Assembly: GCA_031267055.1 (NCBI GenBank)
Contig: JAIRZV010000064.1
Coordinates: forward strand, 1-30,454
From: Candidatus Margulisiibacteriota bacterium
GTDB taxonomy: Bacteria; Margulisbacteria; Termititenacia; Termititenacales; Termititenacaceae
DNA length: 30,454 nt
Direction of reading: 5' to 3'
Under the pieces are notes generated by a model. That model was given only the letters and a program-made list of their open reading frames with translations, had not been told where the DNA came from and did not search any database. This document shows, one piece after another, positions 21,761-28,402 of this stretch. Made by a program: the position numbers and the translations under genes. The number at the start of each line of letters is the position of its first letter. Within the stretch, counting starts at the first letter, position 1.

Positions 21761-22132
21761 TTACTCAATTTGTACATAAAAGTCGCAAGTATCAAAATCC
21801 ACGAAAACATTTTTGTCTTTCGGCAATTGCGGATACTTGGCGAATATTTCATTCCACCACTGCCGTTGCAAATTCATGGCCTCAGCTTTCGCATTGAGAG
21901 CCGCGTTCACGAATACCTGCACCTGCTCCGGTGTAACTCCTTGCTGTAAAGCCGTCGGCCGCGCCGCCTGCTCCGCCACATTCACGCGGTTGTTTATCAA
22001 TATCAAACTCTCTACTTCATCTCTCGTCGCTTTGATATTCAGATCCTCTCTCTTTGGATGCACCTTCCCGCAGATCGGGCACACCTCCTGTTTCGTTTCT
22101 TTTACTTCCTCGTTCTTTGTTTCTTTTGTCAT
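21761..22132 (-). CDS. CXXX-repeat system accessory protein (distal copy)
   Basis: 123 aa with AAAGGAGGAAAG before the ATG. The N-terminus carries CPICGKVHPK, a CxxC plus His that may bind metal. The rest is helical: RDEVESLILINNRVN, then WWNEIFAKYPQLPKDKNVFV and a DFDTCDFYV end. The C-terminal 40 residues align with the accessory protein at 24297-24578 (WRDLAGKYGVEQTALQVDF and NTQELFI), so the two are paralogues. Their size and position fit the small accessory protein that accompanies CXXX-repeat maturases; I assume it binds the precursor or maturase. It lies downstream of the maturase and just before lepA. Confidence 0.7.
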   Translation of the reverse strand: MTKETKNEEVKETKQEVCPICGKVHPKREDLNIKATRDEVESLILINNRVNVAEQAARPTALQQGVTPEQVQVFVNAALNAKAEAMNLQRQWWNEIFAKYPQLPKDKNVFVDFDTCDFYVQIE

Positions 22133-22169
22133 AATTCTTTCCTCCTTTTCTTTATTTGGTGTTCCTTAT

Positions 22170-22251
22170 GTCCGGCAAATACCTTTGCCCGCGCGAACAC
22201 GGCATAGCACTGTAGGTTACGTTCGCGCTTTGGCAAAGTATTTGCCAGACT
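22170..22251 (+). repeat. 82-bp palindromic repeat, left copy
   Basis: Arms are TCCGGCAAATACCTTTGCC and GGCAAAGTATTTGCCAGA, with an inner GCGCGAAC/GTTCGCGC stem and a loop read as ACGGCATAGCACTGTAGGTTAC in two halves. The right copy (24170-24251) matches its reverse complement at 78 of 82 positions. Confidence 0.85.
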
Positions 22252-22372
22252 AAACGACTATCTTTATCTACATTCCCTACAAGACAGTTTATCTGTATGT
22301 TAAGTATGGCAAATATTTTGCCGCGCCCAATTACTTTTCCATTCTCACTATGTCACCATTTCGAACATGCCC

Positions 22373-22490
22373 ATTGCAGAGCGAATATTTTGCCGTAAGC
22401 GCGTCTGGCTCGAACTTAACAAGGCTACGAAGTAGCCGACGTTAAGTGAGAGTCCACCACGCGCGGCGGTAAAGATATTCGCTCTGCAAT
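22373..22490. repeat. Nested multi-stem palindrome
   Basis: The outer arms (ATTGCAGAGCGAATAT and ATATTCGCTCTGCAAT) pair over 16 bases. Inside are CCG/CGG and GCGCGT/ACGCGC pairs, a CTTAAC/GTTAAG pair and a central GGCTAC/GTAGCC hairpin. The element could extrude as a cruciform in DNA or fold as a long hairpin in RNA. Confidence 0.8.
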
Positions 22491-22503
22491 ATATCTGCTA
22501 CGC

Positions 22504-23703
22504 TCACAAAATAACATTTCCATTATCGTCAAAACTTTTTGTGCCCTCTAACTTGTCATACTCCTCCCAATATCTCCGGCTCCACTTGCTCTGCAGCTTG
22601 TGCACCTCGCAGATATTCGTCTGCCGGTAAAACTCCCCCTTCTCCGCGAATGCTCCCCCTATACACCATGCACACGCGCTCTCTACAGGACATTCTATGC
22701 ACTTTTCGGGTGAGATTTTCTTTCTCGTCTGCTGCCGCACCATCTCGAATCGTTCCTTATGGTTGAGGCCATTCCAGACATCGCCTACATAAAAATCTAA
22801 CTTCCTGCTATGCATCGTATTCGGGCTGAATCTGAAACACGGGTATATTTTGCCGTTTATACTCAGGCACGGCATTGATCCTGACCCACACCACCCCTTC
22901 TCCGGATCCTTTAGCGGTCCGCCTATCCCGAACCCCTTATCGAACATACTGACATGCAGGTCATGGCGGTGCTCAAGTATGTAGGTTATGGACTTCTCCA
23001 TTTCTGTATCCAATAGGTTAAGATCGTCCTGCGTCAAGCGCATATCCTCAAAGATAAAATTTATATTTATATGCTTTAGTCTCATTTCTTCATGCAGGAA
23101 TTTTATAGACTTAGCCAGATATGGTATAGTATCCTTATTACACGTAGCTTTAGTCGCTACACTATCTACCCCGTGCCACTCTAAATACCAATCCCACCAT
23201 TTCTGTATATCTTTCATTGTGCCCGAGCCGTCTTTATGTATACGGTTTTTGTCATGAATCTCAGGACAACCGTCTACAGATACGCCTATACTGAGATTAT
23301 CCTTATACTTCAGCATAAAGTCCCTTACTTTCGGGTCTTCAAACAATGTTCCATTACTGGATATACTCGCTCTCCACCGGTATGCCCATTTGTGTTTCAT
23401 CGATATAGCTTTATACTGATAATATTGGAGTATCCTATCCAGCAGTTCCGGCACCATAAGCGCATCCCCGCCGATAAAGTCTATAATTAACCCCTGCTTC
23501 AATATCCACTCGCTATCCGTACCTTTAGCATTTATCGGGTCTTCATCCTCTAATATCACATCGATGAACTTTTGCGCGTATTCAAATGGCAGATCCCCAG
23601 GCTTTTTATCCACTTCATAGCAGTATTTACAACGCAGGTTACAATCTTCTGTAACTTGGAATGTAATGTTTAGCCCTTCATAGTTCTTAATCGCCGGTAT
23701 CAT
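22504..23703 (-). CDS. Radical SAM/SPASM peptide maturase, CXXX-repeat type
   Basis: 399 aa. The cluster motif is CNLRCKYC (C21, C25, C28) in a short N-terminal strand (LNITFQVTEDCNLRCKYC), and a glycine-rich FIGGDAL segment follows. The C-terminal SPASM-type region has CGSGSMPC, then YPCFRF and CIECPVESACAWC, enough cysteines for one or two auxiliary FeS clusters. This architecture is that of RiPP maturases that link Cys side chains to other residues. It closely resembles the radical SAM maturase family named for CXXX-repeat targets, and such a target is encoded nearby. The expected product is a thioether- or otherwise crosslinked Cys array; the bond type is unknown. The start (MIPAIKNYEG) has no clear SD (GGGAGAGAT lies upstream). 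Flanked on both sides by inverted palindromic repeats. Confidence 0.93.
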   Translation of the reverse strand: MIPAIKNYEGLNITFQVTEDCNLRCKYCYEVDKKPGDLPFEYAQKFIDVILEDEDPINAKGTDSEWILKQGLIIDFIGGDALMVPELLDRILQYYQYKAISMKHKWAYRWRASISSNGTLFEDPKVRDFMLKYKDNLSIGVSVDGCPEIHDKNRIHKDGSGTMKDIQKWWDWYLEWHGVDSVATKATCNKDTIPYLAKSIKFLHEEMRLKHININFIFEDMRLTQDDLNLLDTEMEKSITYILEHRHDLHVSMFDKGFGIGGPLKDPEKGWCGSGSMPCLSINGKIYPCFRFSPNTMHSRKLDFYVGDVWNGLNHKERFEMVRQQTRKKISPEKCIECPVESACAWCIGGAFAEKGEFYRQTNICEVHKLQSKWSRRYWEEYDKLEGTKSFDDNGNVIL

Positions 23704-23728
23704 CTCTTAAATCTCTCCCGCCTTAATT

Positions 23729-23764
23729 GATACTTTCTTTTTCACGAGCAAAAAAGAAAGTATC
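23729..23764. repeat. A/T-rich hairpin 26 bases upstream of the maturase start
   Basis: GATACTTTCTTTTT (23729-23742) and AAAAAGAAAGTATC (23751-23764) form a 14-bp stem with an 8-base loop. Transcribed leftward it would lie in the leader of the maturase gene. It lacks a GC-rich stem, so I do not call it a terminator. Confidence 0.6.
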
Positions 23765-23790
23765 CAAAGAAAATGCCCGCAGGGCTCAGC

Positions 23791-23917
23791 CAGTCGCCAC
23801 ATGGCGACTGACACTTCCTCGCCTGCATAGAAAAACAGGCTCGGTCGCAAATCGCCCTGTGACCGACAGCGGCCTCAAGCCGCCAAGGAAATGTCAGTGT
23901 CCAATCAGGACACTGAC
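23791..23917. repeat. Branched multi-hairpin element
   Basis: Hairpins: CAGTCGCC/GGCGACTG (23791-23810), GCCTG/CAGGC (23821-23840), CGGTC/GACCG (23842-23865), GCGGC/GCCGC (23869-23883) and GTCAGTGTCC/GGACACTGAC (23893-23917). A longer stem, TGACACTTCCT (23809-23819) with AGGAAATGTCA (23886-23896), encloses the three inner hairpins, giving a cloverleaf-like fold. Either a mobile palindromic element or a structured RNA. Confidence 0.6.
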
Positions 23918-24097
23918 CACCCGCAATTGGCCATGACTTCTTAATCGCAAAAGCTCTGGCTTAACAACTTATAATTTTCCTGTTCGCTTCCAGCGTACAA
24001 CACTGTCGATTTCTCAAATTTCCTCGTTCTACAGGCCATACGCTTTTGCTGCTTTCTGTAGACACAATTCATTGTCCTATTAAGTTCAAACCAAAAT

Positions 24098-24126
24098 GCG
24101 TTTACGGCAAAATATTCGCTCTGCAA
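24098..24126. repeat. Half copy of the 22373-22490 palindrome arm, inverted
   Basis: Matches the reverse complement of 22374-22402 at 28 of 29 positions. Only one arm is present. Confidence 0.8.
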
Positions 24127-24169
24127 AATACTTACCAAACACAAATCCAATATTTTCCCCCGCTAGTTC

Positions 24170-24251
24170 AGTCCGGCAAATACTTTGCCAAAGCGCGAAC
24201 GTAACCTTCAGTGCTATGCCGTGTTCGCGCGGGCAAAGATATTTGCCGAAC
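24170..24251 (-). repeat. 82-bp palindromic repeat, right copy
   Basis: Reverse complement of 22170-22251 with four mismatches. Arms extend to GTTCA/TGAAC on the outside. The loop orientation is opposite to that of the left copy, so the pair forms an inverted repeat around the maturase. Confidence 0.85.
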
Positions 24252-24296
24252 TGAACGCGAAAACCAACGGCATAGGATTCGTTGCATGCAACGCAT

Positions 24297-24578
24297 CTAC
24301 GATTCACTTATAAACAACTCTTGCGTATTAAAATCCACCTGCAAAGCCGTCTGCTCTACTCCGTATTTACCGGCCAGATCCCGCCAGAAATAGTCTTGCA
24401 AATACTCCGTATCGGCATACGCAAATAGCGCCTCGCGGAAATATTTATCGACTGCTTGAGCTGGAGCGTATGGCGGCACGGCATTCGGGCACATAGCCTG
24501 CCGGGCGCAGGCCGCTTTATTGACTGCTATTTCTAAACTGCGTATGTCGTCACGGGTTAGCCTGGCGAGGATTTTCAT
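24297..24578 (-). CDS. CXXX-repeat system accessory protein (proximal copy)
   Basis: 93 aa from the ATG at 24576-24578, chosen because it follows the precursor stop by two bases and has AGGG about 8 bases upstream; a longer reading would overlap the precursor end. The sequence (MKILARLTRDDIRSLEIAV) is helical, with YLQDYFWRDLAGKYGVEQ and a VDFNTQELFIS end that align with the paralogue at 21761-22132. It lacks the CPICGK segment. It follows the precursor immediately, so it is probably co-translated with it. Confidence 0.7.
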   Translation of the reverse strand: MKILARLTRDDIRSLEIAVNKAACARQAMCPNAVPPYAPAQAVDKYFREALFAYADTEYLQDYFWRDLAGKYGVEQTALQVDFNTQELFISES

Positions 24579-24580
24579 AT

Positions 24581-26563
24581 CTATGTCCCTGCCGCTTGAT
24601 TGGCCAGATTGCCGGGGCTTGTCCGGTTGGCGGGATCTGTCCCGTAACGGCTGGTGTGTGCGCAACCACTGAAACAACCGCTGACACAGCCGTCATAGCA
24701 GTTATTCCGGCAATTGGTATTACAACTGATATCGCAGGCCGCGTTGCAGGTCTGTGAGCAGCCTACCGCGCAGCTGACCCCGCAGCCCATAGCGCAGGCG
24801 CCACCGCATTGACTGGCACAACCATCACCACAAGTGGACGCGCATTTCTGTCCACAGCCAATCGTGCAAGCTTCTCCGCAGGCAGCATAGCAGGCTAGAC
24901 CGCAAACATTCGCGCACCCCTCGCCGCAAGTAGTCTGGCATTTAGCGCCGCAGTATCCCGTACAATTCGTGCCGCAACCTACCGCACAATTCCCGCCACA
25001 TTTGCTGTCACAATTACTGCCGCAGGTTTCTTTGCATTTGGCACCGCAGGCATCTGCACAAATTGATCCACAGTCGGCCGCACAACCCTTGCCGCAGTCA
25101 AACCTACACCCATCGTTGCAGTTATCACAGTTGTCGCCGCAATTCGAACCGCACTCGGCGGAGCAGCCACCGGTACAACCACCGCAATTATCCTTACATG
25201 CATTACTGCAACCACCAGTGTCACACTTACCACGACAGCCACCAGTACAGCTATCACAACCAGTGTTGCAGTTACTCCCACACTTAGAATTACAGGTATC
25301 TTTACATCCCTGCCTACAATCACCAGTACACATATCACACCCCGATACTGCGCCACTCGTGCACTGACTACCACAACCGCTAACACAGCCGTTGGTACAG
25401 CCAGTTGTACAATGTCCTCCATTGCTGCACGCCTTATTACAATTATTACCACACCCAGTACAACTATTAGTACAGCCCGCGTAACTGCAATCACCCACAC
25501 AGCCATATTTACACGCTGTATAACAGTTTTCGGTACACGTGTTACTGCAGGTTTGAGCAGAACAAATCTCACCGCAGAAAGTTGCACAATATACACCACA
25601 GCCAGACATGCACATTGATCCACAATCGTCTGTACAGACCGCGCCACAATCAGCGGTGCAAGCGCCACCGCATCCTGTATCACAGCCATGTCCACAGTCT
25701 TGTTTGCAGGCCGCGCCGCAAGTACTGGATGCGCAGACAAAATGGCAAGTCTGCTTACAATCATAACCACAGCTGCTATCACAGTTATCACCGCAACTAC
25801 CCGCGCATTTCTGTCCGCATCCATCACCGCAAGCCCATCCGCAGGCAGTCTCACAGGTAATGCCGCAAACATCCGCGCATCCCTCGCCACAAGTCTTTGC
25901 ACATTTCACGCCGCAATCGCTGGAGCACGTCGCCGCGCCGCAGCTTGCTGTACAGTCCGCCACACAGCCCTCGCCGCAACTTCTCCCGCATGTCGATGTG
26001 CATCCGCCGTAACATCTCGCATTATTCAGGCTGTCATCCACCACTTGCCGCACTTCCTCTAAATGCTGTGCTTTGAGTTTAGTGCCAATACTAATAGCGC
26101 CACCAGTCCAGGGAAAAGTATCGTTGCCGCTATAATTGACCAAGCCCTGCGTGGCCGCCCGCAAACCGTCAAGCTGTTTCGCTTCCATTTTGGATCTGTT
26201 AGCTATAACTGTATCCGGCGCTTGCCCCACACCTGCGCTTTTCACAGCTTCTATATATGGTCTTAATTCTTCCGCCGTCGGTATCATTGATAAAAGCGGT
26301 TGACCCGCTGCTGCGAGAGCTACATTCTCGACATGTTTTTCAGCCATGTATTTAGTTTTATACGCTAAAACATCAGGGTGCTGGTTAATGACATCGCGTT
26401 TAGCTATTTCGGTCTTGAGATTTTCTATTGTTTGATTGAAATCCGCCGCGTAGGCTTCATGGCCGGATAGATAATTTTGTCTGACAGCCAGCGCCGCATC
26501 GGTTGTCGGTGTTGTGCCGGTCGCTGTCTCACTGTCCGGCAACTTATATTTGTAGCGCGCCAT
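24581..26563 (-). CDS. Giant CXXX-repeat peptide precursor (RiPP-like)
   Basis: 660 aa. I choose the second ATG (26561-26563, MARYKYKL) because GGGGG lies 7 bases before it; the first ATG two codons earlier is too close to that site. Residues 1-183 are a Cys-free, mostly helical leader ending with ISIGTKLKAQHLEEVRQVV. Residues 184-634 hold 112 Cys: 99 of 111 spacings are CX3C, five CX2C, five CX4C, one each of CX5C and CX7C. Gly often follows Cys (CGEGC, CGSNC). The irregular spacings cluster in the middle. A 26-residue tail (AHTSRYGTDPANRTSPGN onward) ends it. No signal peptide or membrane segment. Read with the maturase and accessory genes, this is a substrate for Cys-directed modification. 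A metal-binding or structural role for the array cannot be excluded. Confidence 0.9.
   Translation of the reverse strand: MARYKYKLPDSETATGTTPTTDAALAVRQNYLSGHEAYAADFNQTIENLKTEIAKRDVINQHPDVLAYKTKYMAEKHVENVALAAAGQPLLSMIPTAEELRPYIEAVKSAGVGQAPDTVIANRSKMEAKQLDGLRAATQGLVNYSGNDTFPWTGGAISIGTKLKAQHLEEVRQVVDDSLNNARCYGGCTSTCGRSCGEGCVADCTASCGAATCSSDCGVKCAKTCGEGCADVCGITCETACGWACGDGCGQKCAGSCGDNCDSSCGYDCKQTCHFVCASSTCGAACKQDCGHGCDTGCGGACTADCGAVCTDDCGSMCMSGCGVYCATFCGEICSAQTCSNTCTENCYTACKYGCVGDCSYAGCTNSCTGCGNNCNKACSNGGHCTTGCTNGCVSGCGSQCTSGAVSGCDMCTGDCRQGCKDTCNSKCGSNCNTGCDSCTGGCRGKCDTGGCSNACKDNCGGCTGGCSAECGSNCGDNCDNCNDGCRFDCGKGCAADCGSICADACGAKCKETCGSNCDSKCGGNCAVGCGTNCTGYCGAKCQTTCGEGCANVCGLACYAACGEACTIGCGQKCASTCGDGCASQCGGACAMGCGVSCAVGCSQTCNAACDISCNTNCRNNCYDGCVSGCFSGCAHTSRYGTDPANRTSPGNLANQAAGT
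24841..24952 (-). repeat. Internal repeat of the precursor (matches 25804-25915)
   Basis: About 112 bases recur 963 bases (321 codons) away in the same frame. Both encode a block with CGEGCA.VCG..C..ACG.AC and CGQKCA..CGDG. Suggests that the array grew by segmental duplication. Confidence 0.75.
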
Positions 26564-26609
26564 AAACATACCCCCTTGTTTGTTATATCAGCAAATAGCT
26601 AATGCTAAT

Positions 26610-26637
26610 ATTATAGTGTCTATTTGCCAATAGTCAA
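26610..26637 (-). promoter_or_regulatory. Promoter of the precursor operon
   Basis: On the minus strand TTGACT (26637-26632) and TATAAT (26615-26610) are separated by 16 bases: a strong sigma-70-type promoter pointing at the precursor. Expected start near 26603, about 40 bases before the ATG. Confidence 0.75.
26620..26633. promoter_or_regulatory. Probable XRE operator
   Basis: CTATTTGCCAATAG is a 14-bp near-palindrome (CTATT-N4-AATAG) filling most of the spacer between the -35 and -10 boxes of the precursor promoter. Related half-sites occur nearby: GCAAATAG at 26591-26598 and ATTGGCTAT at 26641-26649. A protein bound here would block the precursor promoter. Confidence 0.55.
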
Positions 26638-26652
26638 GTCATTGGCTATAAG
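26624..26652 (+). promoter_or_regulatory. Probable divergent promoter of the XRE gene
   Basis: TTGCCA (26624-26629) and TATAAG (26647-26652) are 17 bases apart on the plus strand. The -35 lies inside the operator palindrome, which would allow autoregulation. The start would be near 26659, with no clear ribosome site before the ATG at 26668. Confidence 0.4.
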
Positions 26653-26667
26653 TATATATATAATTCC

Positions 26668-26991
26668 ATGGGCTTAAAGCAAATATTCATTGCCAATCTG
26701 CGTAAAATTCGGAGAGCGGCCGGCCTGTCCCAAATGCAGCTGGCTTTTCACTGCAACACCGCGCCCAGCTATATCGGTGAGATCGAGATCGGTCGTCGTT
26801 TCCCGTCTATAGAGATGATCGAAAAAATCGCCGTGGCCTTGCAAATACAGCCGCAGCTACTTTTTGCCGACCAGCCGCGTGTGCCGCATTATCAAATGGC
26901 GCGGGATTTTTCGTTTTTGCCGGAAACGCTCAAAAAAGATTTACTCAAAAAAGTGACCTCGGCCATGCAAAAAGTTTTGCAAAAATATTAG
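26668..26991 (+). CDS. XRE-family HTH transcriptional regulator
   Basis: 107 aa. Residues 5-65 are a lambda-repressor-like helix-turn-helix: LRKIRRAAGLSQMQLAFHC, then APSYIGEIEIGRRFPSIEM and IEKIAVALQI. The C-terminal 40 residues (FLPETLKKDLLKKVTSAMQK) are helical and probably dimerise. It is transcribed divergently from the precursor across a 104-base gap containing a palindrome in the precursor promoter, so it probably represses that operon and itself. No peptidase or sensor domain is visible, so the signal it responds to is unknown. It converges on purF with 18 bases between the stops. Confidence 0.9.
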   Translation: MGLKQIFIANLRKIRRAAGLSQMQLAFHCNTAPSYIGEIEIGRRFPSIEMIEKIAVALQIQPQLLFADQPRVPHYQMARDFSFLPETLKKDLLKKVTSAMQKVLQKY

Positions 26992-27009
26992 TGAATTAGC
27001 GCAGGGTTT

Positions 27010-28401
27010 CTAATTTAATTTGTAGGCCAGCCCCAGTTCCTCGTCCTGCGGCACACCGGCTTTGTACACACAATCAAAACAACCCTGACAAAAACCAAAA
27101 TCCTTCAGGCCGATAGCTTCACGCATGGCCGCGATCGACAAATAACCGAGCGTGTCCGCGCCAAGTTTGCGGCAGATCTCCGGCACGGAATAATTGGCGG
27201 CGATGAGTTCGGATTTGAGCGGCGTGTCAATACCGTAATAACACGGGCTGACGCTGGGCGGCGCTGAAACGCGGAAATGCACTTCGCGCGCGCCGTGGTC
27301 GCGCAACAGCCTGACCAGTTTGGCCGAAGTCGTGCCGCGCACAATAGAATCATCCAGCAAAACAACCCGCCGTCCGTTCAGCACTTCCGGCAGAGGATTG
27401 AGCTTGAGCCGCACACCCAGCTCGCGCATACTTTGCGACGGATTGATAAATGTGCGCCCAACATAACGGTTTTTGATCAAGCCGGCCTCGTAAGGAATCC
27501 CCGACGCTTTGGCAAAACCGACCGCCGCTGGTATGCCGGAGTCCGGCACCGGTATCACCACATCGGCTTCGACAGGATGCTCCCGATACAGCAACTCGCC
27601 GAATTTCTCGCGAATCTTGTAAACATTGCGTCCTTCGATATAAGAATCCGGACGGGCAAAATAAATATATTCAAAAACGCACAGCGCCGAGGGTTTCGTG
27701 TCGTCATATATAATAGAAGAAGTCGACTCGGCGGTCAGCGTGACGATCTCGCCTTTGCGGACTTCGCGCACGAGCGCCGCGCCGGTAATATCCAGCGCGC
27801 AGGATTCCGAAGCCAGCACATAACCGCCGTCATTGGCCAGCGCGCCAAAACACAACGGGCGAATACCGTAAGGATCGCGCATACCTATAATTTGGCCGCG
27901 GGTCAGCACCACTAGCGAAAACGCGCCTTTGAGTTTGGGCGCGATAGCGGCCAGAGCAGCCGCGGCATCGCCTTTGTAATTTTTGGCCAGCAGCCAGCCG
28001 ATGATCTCCGAGTCCGAAGACATTTGTAGCTCGACGCCGCTGGCTTCCAGTTCGGCACGCAATTCCGCCGCGTTGACCAGATTGCCATTGTGCGCCAGCA
28101 AAGCGGTTTCCCCGCCGGAGAGCGGCACCACGATCGGCTGAGCGTTTTTGATCTGCGACGCGCCGGTCGTCGAATAACGCACATGACCGATCGCCTGCCG
28201 TCCCGGCAAACTCTGAATAATATTTTCCGTGAAAACCTGCGGCACCAGCCCCATGCCTTTGTGATAATGCACCGCGCCTTTGTCGTCGAGTGTCGCGATG
28301 CCGGCAGATTCCTGCCCGCGATGCTGCAAAGAATACAGGCCAAAATAAGCCAGTTTACTGGCCTCACATTGTCCGCCGATAATCCCGAATACGCCACACA
28401 T
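27010..28401 (-). CDS. purF: Amidophosphoribosyltransferase
   Basis: 463 aa. It begins MCGVFGIIGG with no propeptide, so Cys2 is the N-terminal nucleophile once Met is removed; HRGQESAGIA and the glutaminase residues follow. VVLLDDSIVRGTTS is the PRPP-binding motif. C-terminal CQGCFDCVY with earlier Cys in ALCVFEY and SPCYYG fits the four cysteine ligands of the [4Fe-4S] form typified by Bacillus subtilis PurF. It catalyses the first committed step of purine synthesis, forming phosphoribosylamine from PRPP and glutamine. One base separates its ATG from the purL stop. Confidence 0.98.
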   Translation of the reverse strand: MCGVFGIIGGQCEASKLAYFGLYSLQHRGQESAGIATLDDKGAVHYHKGMGLVPQVFTENIIQSLPGRQAIGHVRYSTTGASQIKNAQPIVVPLSGGETALLAHNGNLVNAAELRAELEASGVELQMSSDSEIIGWLLAKNYKGDAAAALAAIAPKLKGAFSLVVLTRGQIIGMRDPYGIRPLCFGALANDGGYVLASESCALDITGAALVREVRKGEIVTLTAESTSSIIYDDTKPSALCVFEYIYFARPDSYIEGRNVYKIREKFGELLYREHPVEADVVIPVPDSGIPAAVGFAKASGIPYEAGLIKNRYVGRTFINPSQSMRELGVRLKLNPLPEVLNGRRVVLLDDSIVRGTTSAKLVRLLRDHGAREVHFRVSAPPSVSPCYYGIDTPLKSELIAANYSVPEICRKLGADTLGYLSIAAMREAIGLKDFGFCQGCFDCVYKAGVPQDEELGLAYKLN

Positions 28402-28402
28402 A

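Larger units (their letters stand above)
22133..22503. other. Gene-free palindrome region between accessory gene and maturase
   Basis: No coding frame is supported. The 371 bases hold one copy of the 82-bp palindromic repeat (22170-22251) and a nested multi-stem palindrome (22373-22490). A further partial copy of the motif (GGCAAATATTTTGCC) lies at 22308-22322. Confidence 0.6.
23704..24296. other. Gene-free hairpin-rich region upstream of the maturase
   Basis: No coding frame is supported over 593 bases; the short open frames here run through the palindromes. The stretch holds a 36-bp hairpin (23729-23764), a branched hairpin group (23791-23917), a half-palindrome (24098-24126) and the right copy of the 82-bp repeat (24170-24251). 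It separates the maturase from the proximal accessory gene. Confidence 0.6.

Noticed and set aside
23729..24251. CRISPR array.
   Set aside because: The hairpins differ in sequence and length and there are no evenly spaced identical repeats or cas genes.
23941..24307. Short minus-strand open frames of about 70 codons between the maturase and the proximal accessory gene.
   Set aside because: They run through the palindromic repeats, have no ribosome site, and their composition is that of the repeats.
24979..25902. A 307-codon minus-strand frame overlapping the precursor in another phase.
   Set aside because: It is the alternate reading of the Cys repeats (Val/Ala/Ile-rich) and has no ribosome site.
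24581..26563. Metallothionein or keratin-like protein as an explanation for the Cys-rich gene.
   Set aside because: Size, the long Cys-free leader, the strict CX3C period and the adjacent radical SAM maturase fit a modified precursor better. A structural role of the product remains possible.
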